Source of the DNA: Chryseobacterium binzhouense
GTDB taxonomy: Bacteria; Bacteroidota; Bacteroidia; Flavobacteriales; Weeksellaceae
DNA: 64,000 bases
Reading direction: 5' to 3'
Assembly (NCBI RefSeq): GCF_007474545.1
Contig: NZ_VKOG01000004.1
Span: forward strand, 124,001-188,000
This document shows positions 51,565-60,563 of this stretch, in pieces. Under the pieces are notes generated by a model. The model ran no database searches and was not told the origin of the DNA. It worked only from the letters and a program-made list of their open reading frames with translations. The position numbers and the translations under genes are program-made. Position 1 is the first letter of the stretch. Each line of letters starts with the position of its first letter.

Positions 51565-52800
51565 TTATTGTCTCTGAATTTTGTACAGTCTCCCTCCATC
51601 GGTAATTGCATATAAAGCATTGTCTGTCCCCTGAACAATATCTCTAAAACGCTGTCCTTCGTTTTCAAGCAGACGCTCCTCTCCCATTACTTTATTATCT
51701 TTAATTACTAATCTTACAATATGCTGACCGCTCAAAGCTCCTACGAAAAGATTATTCTGCCATTCGAGAATGTTGTTTCCACGATAAAAAGTCATTCCGC
51801 TTGGCGAAATAACCGGATCCCAGTAATACACTGGCTGCTCCATTCCGCTCTGCTGCTGAATTCCGCTTCCAATAACCGCTCCGCTATATTCAATACCGTA
51901 CGTAATTGTAGGCCACCCGTAATTTTTTCCCGGTAAGACCCTGTTGATCTCATCGCCGCCTCTGGGCCCATGCTCTCCCTGCCACAACTCTCCAGTTACA
52001 GGATGCAATGCAATACCTTGTGGATTCCTGTGTCCTATACTGTATAATTCTGGTAATGCTCCCGATTGAGAAAATGCAGGATTTCCCGGCGCAGGATTTC
52101 CGTCTTTAGTAATTCTTATAATCTTTCCAATTGCTGCTGTAACAGACTGCGCCAAAGGTCTTGTAGATAAATCTGATCTTTCACCAACACTTATCATAAG
52201 ATTTCCGGTAGGATCAAATAAAATTCTTCCGCCATAATGCAGATTCCCAGCTGAGGAAGAAGGGTTTGCTCTGTAAATAACAGTAGGATTCTGTATGGCT
52301 GCTTCAGAACTTGAAAGCGTTCCTTTAGCAACCGAAGTTACAGTTCCTCCTGCAACATTTTCAGAAAAAACCCAATAGATCATTCTGTTAGAAGAAAATT
52401 GGGGATCAATACAGACTCCAAGCAAGCCACCCTGTCCGTTTGAATTTACAGAAGGAATTCCTGTGATAGGATTTCCTACAGATCCTGTATTGGTAACAAT
52501 TCTCATGGTTCCGCCTTTTTGAGTAACTAGAAGCCGCCCATCCGGCAGAGCTGTGATTCCCCAAGGCGAGTTTAATGAGGATGTAATGATTGCACTCGTA
52601 AAAGGAGTTGTAGTTTTGACGCCGTTTGCTCTTGTTTGTCCGGCAAAAGCGGGAGGATAATTCGTATTTGCCGGATTGCTCTCCACCGGCGGATAAATTG
52701 CTTCATTAATAGGTTCCTCAATAACCTGCTCAAGACTGTCTGAACAGCTTACAAAAAAAAATGCCGAAGCAAGCAGAAGATAATTAGCTTTAAATTTCAT
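51565..52800 (-). CDS. PQQ-dependent sugar dehydrogenase-like lipoprotein
   Basis: 411 residues from the ATG at 52800; an in-frame ATG eight codons earlier would spoil the signal peptide. The lipobox FVSC gives lipidated Cys19, then a linker rich in Pro/Asn. The rest is the six-bladed propeller of soluble glucose/aldose sugar dehydrogenases: SPWGITALPDGRLLVTQKGG, GGLLGVCIDPQFSSN, HYGGRILFDPTGNLMISVG, SIGHRNPQGIALHP and GEHGPRGGDEINRV, which includes the PQQ and calcium-site regions. Oxidises sugars in the periplasm or at the outer membrane. Enzymatic activity depends on imported or synthesised PQQ; no pqq genes are in view. Confidence 0.9.
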   Translation of the reverse strand: MKFKANYLLLASAFFFVSCSDSLEQVIEEPINEAIYPPVESNPANTNYPPAFAGQTRANGVKTTTPFTSAIITSSLNSPWGITALPDGRLLVTQKGGTMRIVTNTGSVGNPITGIPSVNSNGQGGLLGVCIDPQFSSNRMIYWVFSENVAGGTVTSVAKGTLSSSEAAIQNPTVIYRANPSSSAGNLHYGGRILFDPTGNLMISVGERSDLSTRPLAQSVTAAIGKIIRITKDGNPAPGNPAFSQSGALPELYSIGHRNPQGIALHPVTGELWQGEHGPRGGDEINRVLPGKNYGWPTITYGIEYSGAVIGSGIQQQSGMEQPVYYWDPVISPSGMTFYRGNNILEWQNNLFVGALSGQHIVRLVIKDNKVMGEERLLENEGQRFRDIVQGTDNALYAITDGGRLYKIQRQ

Positions 52801-52970
52801 AACTAAATGATTTGGTGATTTCAATCAGTACAAAATCAAATTTCGCACCAACATATTGCTTGTCAATGAAATAGTTAAATCCTAATAATCCAGAAACCAA
52901 ACTTTTTTTCAGTCATTTAAGGTTGATAAATTTCACCTTTAAGATAATGAATAATTATTCTTGAAAATTA

Positions 52971-52999
52971 CAATCTTATCAGCCTTTTTACTAATTTTG
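52971..52999 (+). promoter_or_regulatory. Consensus promoter of aroE, probably leaderless
   Basis: TTG (52971-52973), 18-base spacer, TAATTTTG (52992-52999). Both boxes and spacing match the Bacteroidota consensus. The ATG of aroE is at 53004, only 4 bases after the -7 box, so transcription would start at or within a few bases of the start codon. Confidence 0.65.
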
Positions 53000-53003
53000 A
53001 ATT

Positions 53004-53741
53004 ATGGAAACAACACATAAACTGGGATTAATCGGCAGGAATATCTCCTATTCTTTTTCAAAAAAATATTTTGAGGATAAATTCAAAAAGAAAAAACTGA
53101 CAGATTTTTCTTATGACATTTTTGATGTTCAGAACATTGATGAGATAGAAAAAATTTTCTCAGATCCAACTATTTCCGGACTGAATGTTACCATTCCATA
53201 TAAAGAGGCAATCATATCATATTTGGATGATCTAAGCGACGAAGCCCAAAAAATTGGGGCAGTAAACTGTATTTTGTTTGAAAACGGTAAAACAACGGGA
53301 TATAACACAGATGCATATGGTTTTGAGAAGACATTAATTGCCCATAAGAAACACCATCATCAGTCTGCACTTGTTTTGGGAAATGGCGGTGCAGCAAAAG
53401 CGGTACAATACGTGTTAAACAAACATCAGATTCCGTTTCAAACAGTATCCAGAAAATCTGAAATCAATTTTGAAAATTTAGATACTGATATTGTTTCTCA
53501 GAATAAAATGATCATTCAGTGTACACCTGTAGGAACTTTTCCCAACACACAAGACTGCCTGAAATTTCCTTTTGAAGCACTTACAGAGCAACATTTAGTA
53601 ATTGATCTTATCTACAATCCTGAATGTTCAAGATTTATTCTCAATGCAGCAGAAAAAGGCGCAAAAACAGTCAACGGATTTTATATGCTGGAACAACAGG
53701 CAGAAAAAGCATGGGAAATTTGGTCATTTCAAAAAAAATAA
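53004..53741 (+). CDS. aroE: Shikimate dehydrogenase
   Basis: Reduces 3-dehydroshikimate to shikimate with NADPH. The shikimate site is at LIGRNISYSFSKKYF, the catalytic Lys in LNVTIPYKEAI (about 60-70), the substrate Asp in TGYNTDAYGF, and the NADP loop in VLGNGGAAKAVQYVL. 245 residues, somewhat short but complete. It has a near-perfect promoter directly at the start codon. The next gene follows after 75 bases. Confidence 0.95.
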   Translation: METTHKLGLIGRNISYSFSKKYFEDKFKKKKLTDFSYDIFDVQNIDEIEKIFSDPTISGLNVTIPYKEAIISYLDDLSDEAQKIGAVNCILFENGKTTGYNTDAYGFEKTLIAHKKHHHQSALVLGNGGAAKAVQYVLNKHQIPFQTVSRKSEINFENLDTDIVSQNKMIIQCTPVGTFPNTQDCLKFPFEALTEQHLVIDLIYNPECSRFILNAAEKGAKTVNGFYMLEQQAEKAWEIWSFQKK

Positions 53742-53816
53742 CATAAATTAGTAACTTAATTGGCTGTATCAACTCATTTTTAAGAAATTTAATGCCATTA
53801 TCATAAAAGATTTGCT

Positions 53817-55610
53817 ATGACAACAGAAAATAATCTTTCTGAAAACGAAGAAAACAAACCTTCTGTAGAAGTTCAGGAAAACGAACAAAACATCGATAAC
53901 CAGGAAAATCATCATGATGATCATGGCGATAATGAACATGATCCTGTTGCCGAACTGTCTCTTTCCGACACCTTAAAGGAAATGGAAAAAATCATCAATT
54001 CCAGCAATGCCGGGGAAAGATTCCGCGAGTTTAATGCACTAAAAGAAAAAGCAAATCACTCTATCCATGATGAGATAGAAGACAAAAAACACGAATATAC
54101 TGATGCTGGGAATACGCCAGAAGATTTCAGCTATGAACATCCGCTACAGTCAAAACTCTCTGCGCTGATTAATATTTTCAGAGAGAAACACGACAACTTT
54201 CAGAAAAGTCAGGAGGAAGAGCATAAAAAGAATCTTGAACACCGTCAGGGAATTATTGAGAGACTTAAAAATCTTTACACTAATTCTGAGCCCGGTATCA
54301 ATTTATTCAAATCAATCCGAGAGATTAAAGAAGAGTGGACCAACGCAGGTCAGGTTGCCAAATCTGAATTCAAAATCCTGAACAACAATTATTTCCATCA
54401 TCTGAATCAGTTTTATCAGATGCTGGATATGAATAAAGAGTTTCTGGAGCAGGAATACAGCCACAATTTAGAAAAAAGACAGCATATTATTGCCCGTGCT
54501 AAAGAACTGGAGAACGAACCGGTGGTACAAAAAGCATTAAATGAGCTTCAATACCTTCACAAGCTCTGGAAAGAAGAAGCAGAACCTGTGGCAGAAGAGT
54601 TCCGTGAAAAAACATGGGAAGAATTTAAGGAAATTTCAAACAAAATTCACGAAAGAAAAACTGAACTTTCAGCCGCAATTGAGACTGAGCAAAATGCTAA
54701 TCTTGAGAAGAAAAACGAAATTATAGCCGAAATAAAAAAGCTTTCTGAACCGCAGGAAAATCCTAATCATAACTATTGGCAGAATGCTATTAAAAAGGTT
54801 GAAGAACTCCGCACAGAATTTCTGAAAACCGGCAGCGTTCCGAGAAAGCTCTCAAATACTAACTGGACCGATTTTAAAACTACTTTAAGAAGTTTTAATA
54901 CTACAAAAAACAATTATTATAAATCCCTGAAAGGGTCACAGCAGCAAAATCTGGAAGAAAAAATGAAGCTCATTCAGACTGCTAAGGATAATATGCATTC
55001 TGAGGACTGGGATATTGCCGTTGCTTTGTTTAAAAAACTTCAGGAAGACTGGAAGAAAATAGGACACGTCCCAAAAAGCATGACCAACAAAATCTGGGAT
55101 GAATTTCGTGATGCGTGTAATATATTCTTTAATAATTATCGCGAAAAAAGCAGTGCTTCTACCGATAATTGGAAAGAAAACTACAAGCTCAAAAAAGATC
55201 TTCTTGAAGAGTTAAAAGCAATCTCCAATGATGAAGGCAGTATTGAAAAAATTGAGGCAATCAAAACTTCCTGGAACAATATCGGTAAAGTACCAAGAGA
55301 CAAGATGGCTATCAATTCAGAATTCAACCGTACATTAAGAGAAAAGCTTAAGCTTAATAAAACGAATGAACTGGAGCTTAAAGAAGAAGGATTATCTGAA
55401 AATCAGTTAACTGATAAAGCCAGAAAAATTAAAAGCCAGATTGCCGATCTGGAATCAGAAATTGCAAAGCTTGAAAATAACTTAGCCTTCTTCAACAAAC
55501 CAACAAGAGAAAACCCGCTCCTTAGAGATACTTATAATACTATAGATGACAAGAAAGCTCACCTCGAGACCTTAAAACAGAATCTTCACAGTATTATTTC
55601 CGGTGAATAA
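53817..55610 (+). CDS. DUF349 repeat protein
   Basis: 597 residues, soluble and very rich in Glu, Lys and Asn. A disordered acidic N-terminus (1-60, with NHHDDHGDNEHD) is followed by at least five helical repeats of the DUF349 type, each with a central W-K/N motif (REIKEEWTNAGQVAKSE, LQEDWKKIGHVPKSMTNKIW, IKTSWNNIGKVPRDK). A terminal coiled coil (about 530-595) starts KARKIKSQIADLESEI. DUF349 proteins in proteobacteria have been linked to nucleic-acid handling, but the flavobacterial ones have no assigned role. Between aroE and ribD in the same direction. Confidence 0.88.
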   Translation: MTTENNLSENEENKPSVEVQENEQNIDNQENHHDDHGDNEHDPVAELSLSDTLKEMEKIINSSNAGERFREFNALKEKANHSIHDEIEDKKHEYTDAGNTPEDFSYEHPLQSKLSALINIFREKHDNFQKSQEEEHKKNLEHRQGIIERLKNLYTNSEPGINLFKSIREIKEEWTNAGQVAKSEFKILNNNYFHHLNQFYQMLDMNKEFLEQEYSHNLEKRQHIIARAKELENEPVVQKALNELQYLHKLWKEEAEPVAEEFREKTWEEFKEISNKIHERKTELSAAIETEQNANLEKKNEIIAEIKKLSEPQENPNHNYWQNAIKKVEELRTEFLKTGSVPRKLSNTNWTDFKTTLRSFNTTKNNYYKSLKGSQQQNLEEKMKLIQTAKDNMHSEDWDIAVALFKKLQEDWKKIGHVPKSMTNKIWDEFRDACNIFFNNYREKSSASTDNWKENYKLKKDLLEELKAISNDEGSIEKIEAIKTSWNNIGKVPRDKMAINSEFNRTLREKLKLNKTNELELKEEGLSENQLTDKARKIKSQIADLESEIAKLENNLAFFNKPTRENPLLRDTYNTIDDKKAHLETLKQNLHSIISGE

Positions 55611-55672
55611 TTAAAATAAAATATTGATCTTATAAGGCGAAGCAAAATTTTTGTATTCGCTTTTTTTGTCTT

Positions 55673-56698
55673 ATGCAGCACGAAATTTTTATCAGAAGAT
55701 GTATTGAGCTGGCTCAGAAAGCCACAGGAAATACTTACCCAAATCCTTTAGTAGGAAGTGTGATTGTCCACAACGGAAAAATTATTGGTGAAGGTTATCA
55801 TCAGAAAGCCGGAGATAACCATGCAGAAATCAATGCCATTCATTCTGTTGAAGATAAAAGCCTTATTCCTGAATCTACCATTTATGTTTCACTTGAGCCT
55901 TGTGCACACTACGGGAAAACACCACCCTGCGCTTTAAAAATTGTAGAAATGGGATTTAAAAAGGTAGTGATAGGTGCAATGGATTCTCATGACAAGGTAA
56001 ACGGAAAAGGAAAAAAAATAATTCAGGATGCAGGTATTGAAGTAATCTCCGGAATACTTGAAGATGAATGCATTGCGCTGAATAAGAGATTTTTTACTTA
56101 CCATAATAAAAAGCGTCCGTACATTATACTGAAATGGGCAGAATCTAAAGATCATTTTATGGATAAAGATTTTAGGCCTACACAAATCAGTAATTCTCTT
56201 ACCAAACAGTTTGTACACCAGCTGAGAAATAACGAGCATTCGATTTTAATAGGAACAATGACGGCTTTGCGAGACAACCCAAGCCTTACGACAAGAGAAA
56301 TTATCGGAAGAAACCCCGTAAGAATTCTGATAGATATTGATCTGAAAGTTCCCACTGATTATCACATATTCAATCATGAAGCTGAAACTCTTATATTTAA
56401 TTCTATTAAAGACTCAGAGGAAGGAAATGTTAAATTCATCAAAACATCAAGAGAAAACTTTATCCTTAATCTTTTAAAAAAACTTCACGAAATGCAGATA
56501 CAATCTGTTATTATTGAAGGAGGCGGACATGTTTTGCAACAATTTATAGATGCAGGTTTGTGGGATGAGACTTTGATTATTAGAAATAACAATCTTATAC
56601 TGGAGAACGGAACAAAAGCTCCGAAATTCCATGAAATTCCGGTTGAGACAGGGGATTTCAGAGACAACTGTATTGAATTTTATAAAAATTCAAACTAA
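55673..56698 (+). CDS. ribD: Bifunctional riboflavin biosynthesis protein RibD
   Basis: Deaminates and then reduces the pyrimidine intermediate in riboflavin synthesis. The N-terminal deaminase domain carries the zinc motif HAEINAI (His and Glu) and PCAHYGKTPPC; the C-terminal reductase domain has KWAESKDHFM, SILIGTMTALRDNPSLTTR and VIIEGGGHVLQQF. 341 residues is normal. YigZ follows 5 bases after the stop codon. Confidence 0.96.
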   Translation: MQHEIFIRRCIELAQKATGNTYPNPLVGSVIVHNGKIIGEGYHQKAGDNHAEINAIHSVEDKSLIPESTIYVSLEPCAHYGKTPPCALKIVEMGFKKVVIGAMDSHDKVNGKGKKIIQDAGIEVISGILEDECIALNKRFFTYHNKKRPYIILKWAESKDHFMDKDFRPTQISNSLTKQFVHQLRNNEHSILIGTMTALRDNPSLTTREIIGRNPVRILIDIDLKVPTDYHIFNHEAETLIFNSIKDSEEGNVKFIKTSRENFILNLLKKLHEMQIQSVIIEGGGHVLQQFIDAGLWDETLIIRNNNLILENGTKAPKFHEIPVETGDFRDNCIEFYKNSN

Positions 56699-56703
56699 TA
56701 CAA

Positions 56704-57309
56704 ATGCTGTACGAATACAAAACAATCAACACGCCTGTTGAAAACATTCTGTTAAAAGAAAAAGGCAGCAAGTTTATCGGATTCGCGTTTCCCGTAATTA
56801 ATGACACAGAACTCAAAACAGCCTTAGACAAAATAAAATCTGAGCATCCGAAAGCAACTCATCACTGTTACGCTTTCAGAATGGGCTTAAACGGAGAAAA
56901 CTACCGCGCTAATGATGACGGCGAACCATCCGGAAGTGCGGGATTACCAATTTATAATCAGCTTTTAGGGAATGAACTTACCAATATCCTTGTGATCGTT
57001 GTACGATATTACGGCGGAACAAAATTAGGTGTTTCAGGTCTTGTCAAAGCATACAAAGAAACTGCGAAAATTACTCTGGAAGAAGCTGATGTTATTACAA
57101 AAGAACTGGAAACAGAGATAGAAATTCAATTTAATTTTAGTCAGCAAAACATCATTTTTACTTTGCTTTCTAAATTTGATGCGAAAATTCTGAGTTTTGA
57201 AGCTGAAGAACACTGTACTCTTACCGCATCTGTCAAAACTTTATTACAAGAAAACATCTCAGACAAATTGTCTGAGATGCAGCATATTTCTTTTAAATTT
57301 AAAAACTAA
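56704..57309 (+). CDS. YigZ/IMPACT family protein
   Basis: 201 residues, belonging to the UPF0029/IMPACT family. The N-terminal domain shows LKEKGSKFIGFAFPV, HPKATHHCYAFRMG, DDGEPSGSAGLPI and VVRYYGGTKLGVSGLVKAY, which is nearly the whole family signature; a C-terminal DUF1949-like ferredoxin fold follows from about 140. Function is uncertain: the fold resembles elongation factor domains and binds nucleic acids. Coupled to ribD by its spacing; its end overlaps the convergent YugP gene by 4 bases. Confidence 0.9.
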   Translation: MLYEYKTINTPVENILLKEKGSKFIGFAFPVINDTELKTALDKIKSEHPKATHHCYAFRMGLNGENYRANDDGEPSGSAGLPIYNQLLGNELTNILVIVVRYYGGTKLGVSGLVKAYKETAKITLEEADVITKELETEIEIQFNFSQQNIIFTLLSKFDAKILSFEAEEHCTLTASVKTLLQENISDKLSEMQHISFKFKN

Positions 57310-57995
57310 TCTCTTCTTCCTCCCATCAGCAATGATGCAAAATAAAGAAGCTGAACTAAAGACCCGATAGCCGCAACTACATAAGTTCTTGCTGCCCATT
57401 TTAAACTGTCTTTTACTCCAACAAACTCTTCCGAAGTAACCGTTCCGGTATCTCTCAGCCATTTCATCGCTCTGTTGCTTGCATCATATTCTACAGGTAA
57501 TGTTATAAAAGCAAACAATGTAGTTACTGCAAACATAATAACTCCGATTGCTAATAATAATTTACTTCCGCTTGCAATCATTACCGCAATTCCTGCAAAA
57601 ATTACAAACTGCATGAGATTGGAACTGATGCTTACAACCGGCACAAGCTTAGATCTTAATTGAAGCATAGAATAACCAACTGCATGCTGTACCGCATGAC
57701 CACATTCGTGTGCGGCAACCGCAGCCGCCGCAGCGTTTCTCTGCATATAAACAGCTTCGGACAAGTTAACAGTTTTATCTGCGGGGTTATAATGATCTGT
57801 TAACTGACCGGGAACCGAAATCACTTGTACATCATGTATATTGTTGTCTCTAAGCATTTTTTCGGCAACTTCTTTTCCGGACATTCCGTTTCTTAGATGA
57901 ACGTTGGAGTAATACTCAAATTTAGATTTTAATCTTGAGGAAACCAGCCAGCTTACCAGCATGATAATTCCTATAATAAGATAATAACCTCCCAT
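57306..57995 (-). CDS. YugP-type zinc metallopeptidase
   Basis: 229 residues. A transmembrane helix at the N-terminus (about 3-18) precedes the catalytic region AAHECGHAVQHAVGY (around 94-107) with the HExxH zinc motif; three further membrane helices lie at about 122-145, 148-171 and 202-225. LVPVVSISSNLMQFVIFAG and PVEYDASNRAMKWL are typical of the family (PF04298). No substrate known. It is the only gene here on the minus strand within a plus-strand block. Confidence 0.9.
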   Translation of the reverse strand: MGGYYLIIGIIMLVSWLVSSRLKSKFEYYSNVHLRNGMSGKEVAEKMLRDNNIHDVQVISVPGQLTDHYNPADKTVNLSEAVYMQRNAAAAAVAAHECGHAVQHAVGYSMLQLRSKLVPVVSISSNLMQFVIFAGIAVMIASGSKLLLAIGVIMFAVTTLFAFITLPVEYDASNRAMKWLRDTGTVTSEEFVGVKDSLKWAARTYVVAAIGSLVQLLYFASLLMGGRRD

Positions 57996-58070
57996 TTTCT
58001 TATAAATTTTAAATAATAATAATCTTTTAATCCAAGTAAAAATTGTGCCAAAACATTAGGTATTATTAAT

Positions 58071-58078
58071 TATATTTG
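58071..58078 (+). promoter_or_regulatory. Putative -7 box for the GNAT-like gene
   Basis: TATATTTG, full consensus match, 22 bases before the ATG at 58101. A TTG 25 bases further up is slightly too distant for a -33 box. Confidence 0.45.
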
Positions 58079-58100
58079 TCATTCAAATTACCTGAATATC

Positions 58101-59225
58101 ATGTCAGAAATTTCAATTTTTGAAGTAAAAACGCAAGATGAACTCAATCAGTTTGTGAAATTCCCTATGGATTTGTACAAAAATAACCCTTTTTTTGTAC
58201 CATCCTTTATCAATGATGAAAAAAACATCTGGAATCCTGACGAAAACCCTGCACTTAAGTATTCTGAAGCCAAAAAATTTTTAGCTCAGAGAAACGGAAA
58301 AACAGTCGGAAGAATTGCAGTTATCATCAATCATAAAGAAGAAAAAGAACTGGGAATAAAAAAAGTGCGTTTTGGCTGGATTGATTTTATTGATGATATA
58401 GAAGTTTCAAAAGCGCTAATTGATACTGCCATTAATTTTGCAAAGGAAAAGCAAATCAGCATGATTGAAGGTCCTATGGGATTTACCAATCTCGACAAAG
58501 CCGGCATGCTTACGTTGGGTTTTGACAAACTTGCAACAATGATCGGTATTTATAATCATGAATATTATCCAAAACATCTAGAAAAGCTAGGTCTTACAAA
58601 AGAAAAGGAATGGGTGGAATTTGAATTGATATTTCCTGAAATTCTGCCGGAAAAAATTCATAAATTCAATGAATTAATTTCTCAGAAATACAAACTGAAA
58701 GTCCTGAATTTTAAAAATAAAGAAGGAATATTACAGTATGTAGATCCTATGTTTGATCTATTAGACGAGACCTACAAACATCTTTCTACTTACACTCCTA
58801 TTTCAGATGAGCAAAGAAAAACATATAAAGAGAAGTACTTCAAACTGATTGATAAAGATTTTATTGTATGCATTGCAGATGAAAACAACAATCTTATCTC
58901 TTTTGCCATTACAATGCCTTCTTACTCCAAAGCTTTACAAAAATCAAAAGGAAAACTGCTACCTTTCGGATGGTGGCATTTTTTGCAGGCAGGAATAAAA
59001 AATGACAGGGCAAATTTTTATTTAATAGGAATTCATCCAGATTATCAAAGACGTGGTGTAACCTCAATTATTTTTAAAGAAATCTGGAAAATTTTCAGAA
59101 AAAAAGGAGTAAAATACCTTGAGACCAATCCTGAATTAGAAGAAAACAAAAGCATCCAACTGCTTTGGCAGGATTACAATCCGGTAAATCATAAAAGAAG
59201 AAGAACATATTCCTTAAAATTTTAG
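58101..59225 (+). CDS. GNAT-like acetyltransferase family protein
   Basis: 374 residues of a type common in Bacteroidota and usually annotated as GNAT or hypothetical protein. The N-terminal part (1-150) includes LAQRNGKTVGRIAVIINHKEE and EGPMGFTNLDKAGMLTLGFD; the C-terminal part carries the acetyl-CoA strand FYLIGIHPDYQRRGVTSIIFKE followed by KYLETNPELEENKSIQLLWQ, as in GNAT enzymes. Two such folds in one chain suggest a duplicated acetyltransferase like those handling aminoacyl donors. Substrate unknown. Confidence 0.8.
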   Translation: MSEISIFEVKTQDELNQFVKFPMDLYKNNPFFVPSFINDEKNIWNPDENPALKYSEAKKFLAQRNGKTVGRIAVIINHKEEKELGIKKVRFGWIDFIDDIEVSKALIDTAINFAKEKQISMIEGPMGFTNLDKAGMLTLGFDKLATMIGIYNHEYYPKHLEKLGLTKEKEWVEFELIFPEILPEKIHKFNELISQKYKLKVLNFKNKEGILQYVDPMFDLLDETYKHLSTYTPISDEQRKTYKEKYFKLIDKDFIVCIADENNNLISFAITMPSYSKALQKSKGKLLPFGWWHFLQAGIKNDRANFYLIGIHPDYQRRGVTSIIFKEIWKIFRKKGVKYLETNPELEENKSIQLLWQDYNPVNHKRRRTYSLKF

Positions 59226-59226
59226 T

Positions 59227-59403
59227 ATGAAAATACATCTTTTCATTTTTGCTTTGCTTATTGCTGGTTTTGTAATTTACAATTTATTTTTTGCAGTAAA
59301 TGATGACAGACTCAATACTCTAATTAACATCATTTATGCAAGTATTCTCTTCGGCTATATTTCTTTTATGGCTTTTATGCTGCTGAAAAAAATGAAGAAA
59401 TAA
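59227..59403 (+). CDS. Tiny membrane protein
   Basis: 58 residues, starting 1 base after the stop codon of the GNAT-like gene (MKIHLFIFALLIAGFVIYN). Two hydrophobic helices at about 4-24 and 34-54 are joined by a short polar turn, VNDDRLN, and the C-terminus is basic (KKMKK). It is too short to assign to a family, but close spacing, good start context and clean two-helix composition support a real gene. Confidence 0.6.
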   Translation: MKIHLFIFALLIAGFVIYNLFFAVNDDRLNTLINIIYASILFGYISFMAFMLLKKMKK

Positions 59404-59492
59404 AGTTATTTTTATTGATTCTAAATTATCGCTTTTTCCTAATTTAATCAGACTTTTAAGTTGATTAATTTTATGCTTTATGGTTTATTCCC

Positions 59493-59500
59493 TAAATTTG
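59493..59500 (+). promoter_or_regulatory. Putative -7 box of the nuo operon
   Basis: TAAATTTG, full consensus match, 23 bases before the nuoA ATG at 59524. Confidence 0.55.
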
Positions 59501-59523
59501 CAACTTGAGATAATAATGTAAAA

Positions 59524-59895
59524 ATGAATTTACCTGAAAGTTATATTCCGATACTCATACAAGCTGGTGTGGCAGTGGGCTTTGTAGCCATTTCTTTACT
59601 TGGCGCTCACTTTTTGGGACCAAAGCAGAAAAAAGGAAATTCTGTAAAAAACCAGAGCTGGGAATGTGGTGTCGCAGTTGAAGGAAATGCAAGAACTCCT
59701 TTTTCCATCAAATATTTCCTCACAGCAGTATTATTTGTACTTTTTGATATCGAAATCGTATTTTTTTATCCATATGCAGTAAACTTCAGAGAATTTGGTC
59801 TTGAAGGGTTTTTTGCTGTACTCACATTTGTTGCAATCTTTTTTCTGGCATTTTTTTATGTTTGGAAACGTGGTGCACTAGACTGGGATAAATAA
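59524..59895 (+). CDS. nuoA: NADH-quinone oxidoreductase subunit A
   Basis: Membrane subunit at the junction of the arms of complex I. 123 residues with three transmembrane helices (about 10-30, 62-83, 93-112). Conserved features are the loop KNQSWECGVAVEGNARTPF, with the quinone-site Cys, and FDIEIVFFYPYAV with acidic residues of the proton path. First gene of nuo; nuoB begins 104 bases later. Confidence 0.96.
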   Translation: MNLPESYIPILIQAGVAVGFVAISLLGAHFLGPKQKKGNSVKNQSWECGVAVEGNARTPFSIKYFLTAVLFVLFDIEIVFFYPYAVNFREFGLEGFFAVLTFVAIFFLAFFYVWKRGALDWDK

Positions 59896-59920
59896 TATCA
59901 ATTATAATTTTAAATAAGAC

Positions 59921-59978
59921 ATTTAGATCAACTCAATTGGATCTCAGGTTAACATTAACAGTGATTTCTGATCTAAAT
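59921..59978. repeat. Inverted repeat in the nuoA-nuoB spacer
   Basis: ATTTAGATCA (59921-59930) pairs perfectly with TGATCTAAAT (59969-59978) around a 38-base loop. It might form a hairpin in the mRNA. Confidence 0.5.
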
Positions 59979-59999
59979 TAAAATCTTAAAACAATCAAA

Positions 60000-60560
60000 A
60001 TGTCAGATCAAAAACCAATAATAAGAACAGATGCACCAGCTCCGGAAGGTTATGAAGGAGAAGGATTTTTCGCAACTAAATTAAGCAGCGTAATCGGAAT
60101 GGCGAGAAAATTTTCGCTTTGGCCTTTGCCTTTTGCTACCTCGTGCTGCGGAATTGAGTTTATGGCAACATTAAACCCAACTTACGATGCATCAAGATTC
60201 GGAATGGAAAGAAACTCTTTCTCGCCGAGACAGGCAGATATGCTGATGGTCTGTGGAACCATTTCTAAAAAGCTGGGACCTGTATTGAAAGAAGTATACA
60301 CACAGATGGCAGAGCCGAAATGGGTGGTTGCTGTTGGTGCTTGTGCTTCCAGCGGCGGTATCTTTGATACATACTCCGTTTTACAGGGAATAGATAAGAT
60401 TATTCCGGTTGATGTATATGTTCCGGGATGTCCTCCAAGACCAGAGCAGATAATAGAAGGTGTAATGCAGGTACAGGCTTTGGCAGAAAGTGAAAGTATC
60501 AGAAGAAGAGACACCCCTGAATATCAGAAACTTTTAGATTCTTACAACATAAGCAACTAA
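60000..60560 (+). CDS. nuoB: NADH-quinone oxidoreductase subunit B
   Basis: Carries the terminal [4Fe-4S] cluster N2 that passes electrons to quinone. 186 residues. The ligands are in TSCCGIEFM (tandem Cys), GACASSGGIF and CPPRPEQ. The quinone region GMERNSFSPRQADMLMVCGT is conserved. The extra N-terminal 40 residues are polar. nuoC starts 3 bases after its stop codon. Confidence 0.98.
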   Translation: MSDQKPIIRTDAPAPEGYEGEGFFATKLSSVIGMARKFSLWPLPFATSCCGIEFMATLNPTYDASRFGMERNSFSPRQADMLMVCGTISKKLGPVLKEVYTQMAEPKWVVAVGACASSGGIFDTYSVLQGIDKIIPVDVYVPGCPPRPEQIIEGVMQVQALAESESIRRRDTPEYQKLLDSYNISN

Positions 60561-60563
60561 GAA

